A DNA stretch of 6,100 nt, taken from assembly GCA_946887065.1 (NCBI GenBank), contig CAMPKL010000252.1, forward strand, positions 1 through 6,100, read 5' to 3'. Positions 5,826-6,100 of this stretch are shown piece after piece (position 1 is the first letter of the stretch; every line of letters begins with the position of its first letter). The notes beneath the pieces are model-generated. The model searched no databases. It was given only the letters and a program-made list of their open reading frames with translations, and was not told the DNA's origin. A program made the translations under genes and the position numbers. Origin of the DNA: an uncultured Bryobacterales bacterium (GTDB lineage Bacteria; Acidobacteriota; Terriglobia; Bryobacterales; UBA6623).

Positions 5826-6100
5826 GTGGACAATCAAGCGGGCATGGGCTGGTTGATTTTCGCCCTAATGACGGTCGTCAGTTGGGGCGTTTACGGCATC
5901 TTGCTGCACAGCGGCCAGTTGAGTATGGCCGATCCCGTCAACGGCCGTTACAAGGCGTTCTTGTTCGTGGGGATCGCCTACTTCATCACCGCGGTGTTGG
6001 CCCCGCTGGCGGTCCTGATGGCCAGCGGCTCCGATTGGAGTTTTCCGATCAGGGGCGCGGGTTTGTCGCTCGTTGCCGGCGTTGTCGGCGCGATCGGCGC
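5826..6100 (+). CDS. Multi-pass membrane protein of uncharacterised, drug/metabolite-transporter-like type, 3' end outside window
   Basis: An open frame from GTG 5826 runs off the right edge after 91 codons. It encodes hydrophobic segments at about 8-28 (WLIFALMTVVSWGVYGILLH), 43-66 and 78 onward, separated by a short polar loop with SMADPVNGRYKAF. The W-G-x-Y-G pattern in the first segment followed by a second and third helix resembles EamA/DMT-type transporters and a family of uncharacterised integral membrane proteins found in Acidobacteriota, Planctomycetes and Verrucomicrobia, but substrate and role are unknown. The gene starts 89 bases after the DUF4159 stop on the same strand. It could be part of the same transcript or an independent gene, and its strong ribosome site is unlike the weak ones upstream. 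No terminator is visible in between. Confidence 0.75.
   Translation, partial: MDNQAGMGWLIFALMTVVSWGVYGILLHSGQLSMADPVNGRYKAFLFVGIAYFITAVLAPLAVLMASGSDWSFPIRGAGLSLVAGVVGAIG

Overview
The window looks like chromosomal DNA from a moderately GC-rich bacterium, most likely an Acidobacteriota member of the Bryobacterales/Solibacter type or a related uncultured lineage. This rests on the protein mix (class V aminotransferase, secreted NHL-propeller lyase-like protein, PepSY-TM proteins, secreted DUF4159 protein) and is inference, because no marker gene is present. I see no tRNA, rRNA, CRISPR array, transposase or phage gene.

Left end (1-972, minus strand): a high-GC edge segment may hold the first 36 codons of an unidentified gene. 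It is followed by a short AT-rich stretch (111-165, about 33% GC). Next comes an alanine-glyoxylate/serine-pyruvate-type aminotransferase (972 down to 160) that stops about 100 residues early and so lacks its C-terminal domain. It is probably a broken gene, with the break next to the AT-rich stretch.

Middle (973-2612): a divergent gap of about 450 bases with no supportable gene, then a soluble GAF-domain sensor histidine kinase on the plus strand with no response regulator beside it.

Right part (2667-6100, plus strand): a co-directional run of five genes. These are a secreted six-bladed NHL propeller resembling peptidyl-alpha-hydroxyglycine alpha-amidating lyase, two adjacent small PepSY-associated membrane proteins three bases apart that look like diverged copies of each other, a secreted DUF4159 protein, and the start of a multi-pass membrane protein that begins with GTG. 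The last of these is cut by the window end.

The best candidate for something undescribed is the exported/membrane set at 2667-5736. It comprises a periplasmic lyase-like propeller, a two-gene PepSY membrane unit with paired histidines near the membrane, and a periplasmic DUF4159 protein. All its products are predicted to act at or outside the inner membrane, and no function is known for the combination. Whether it is a true operon and a conserved unit cannot be settled from this window alone.
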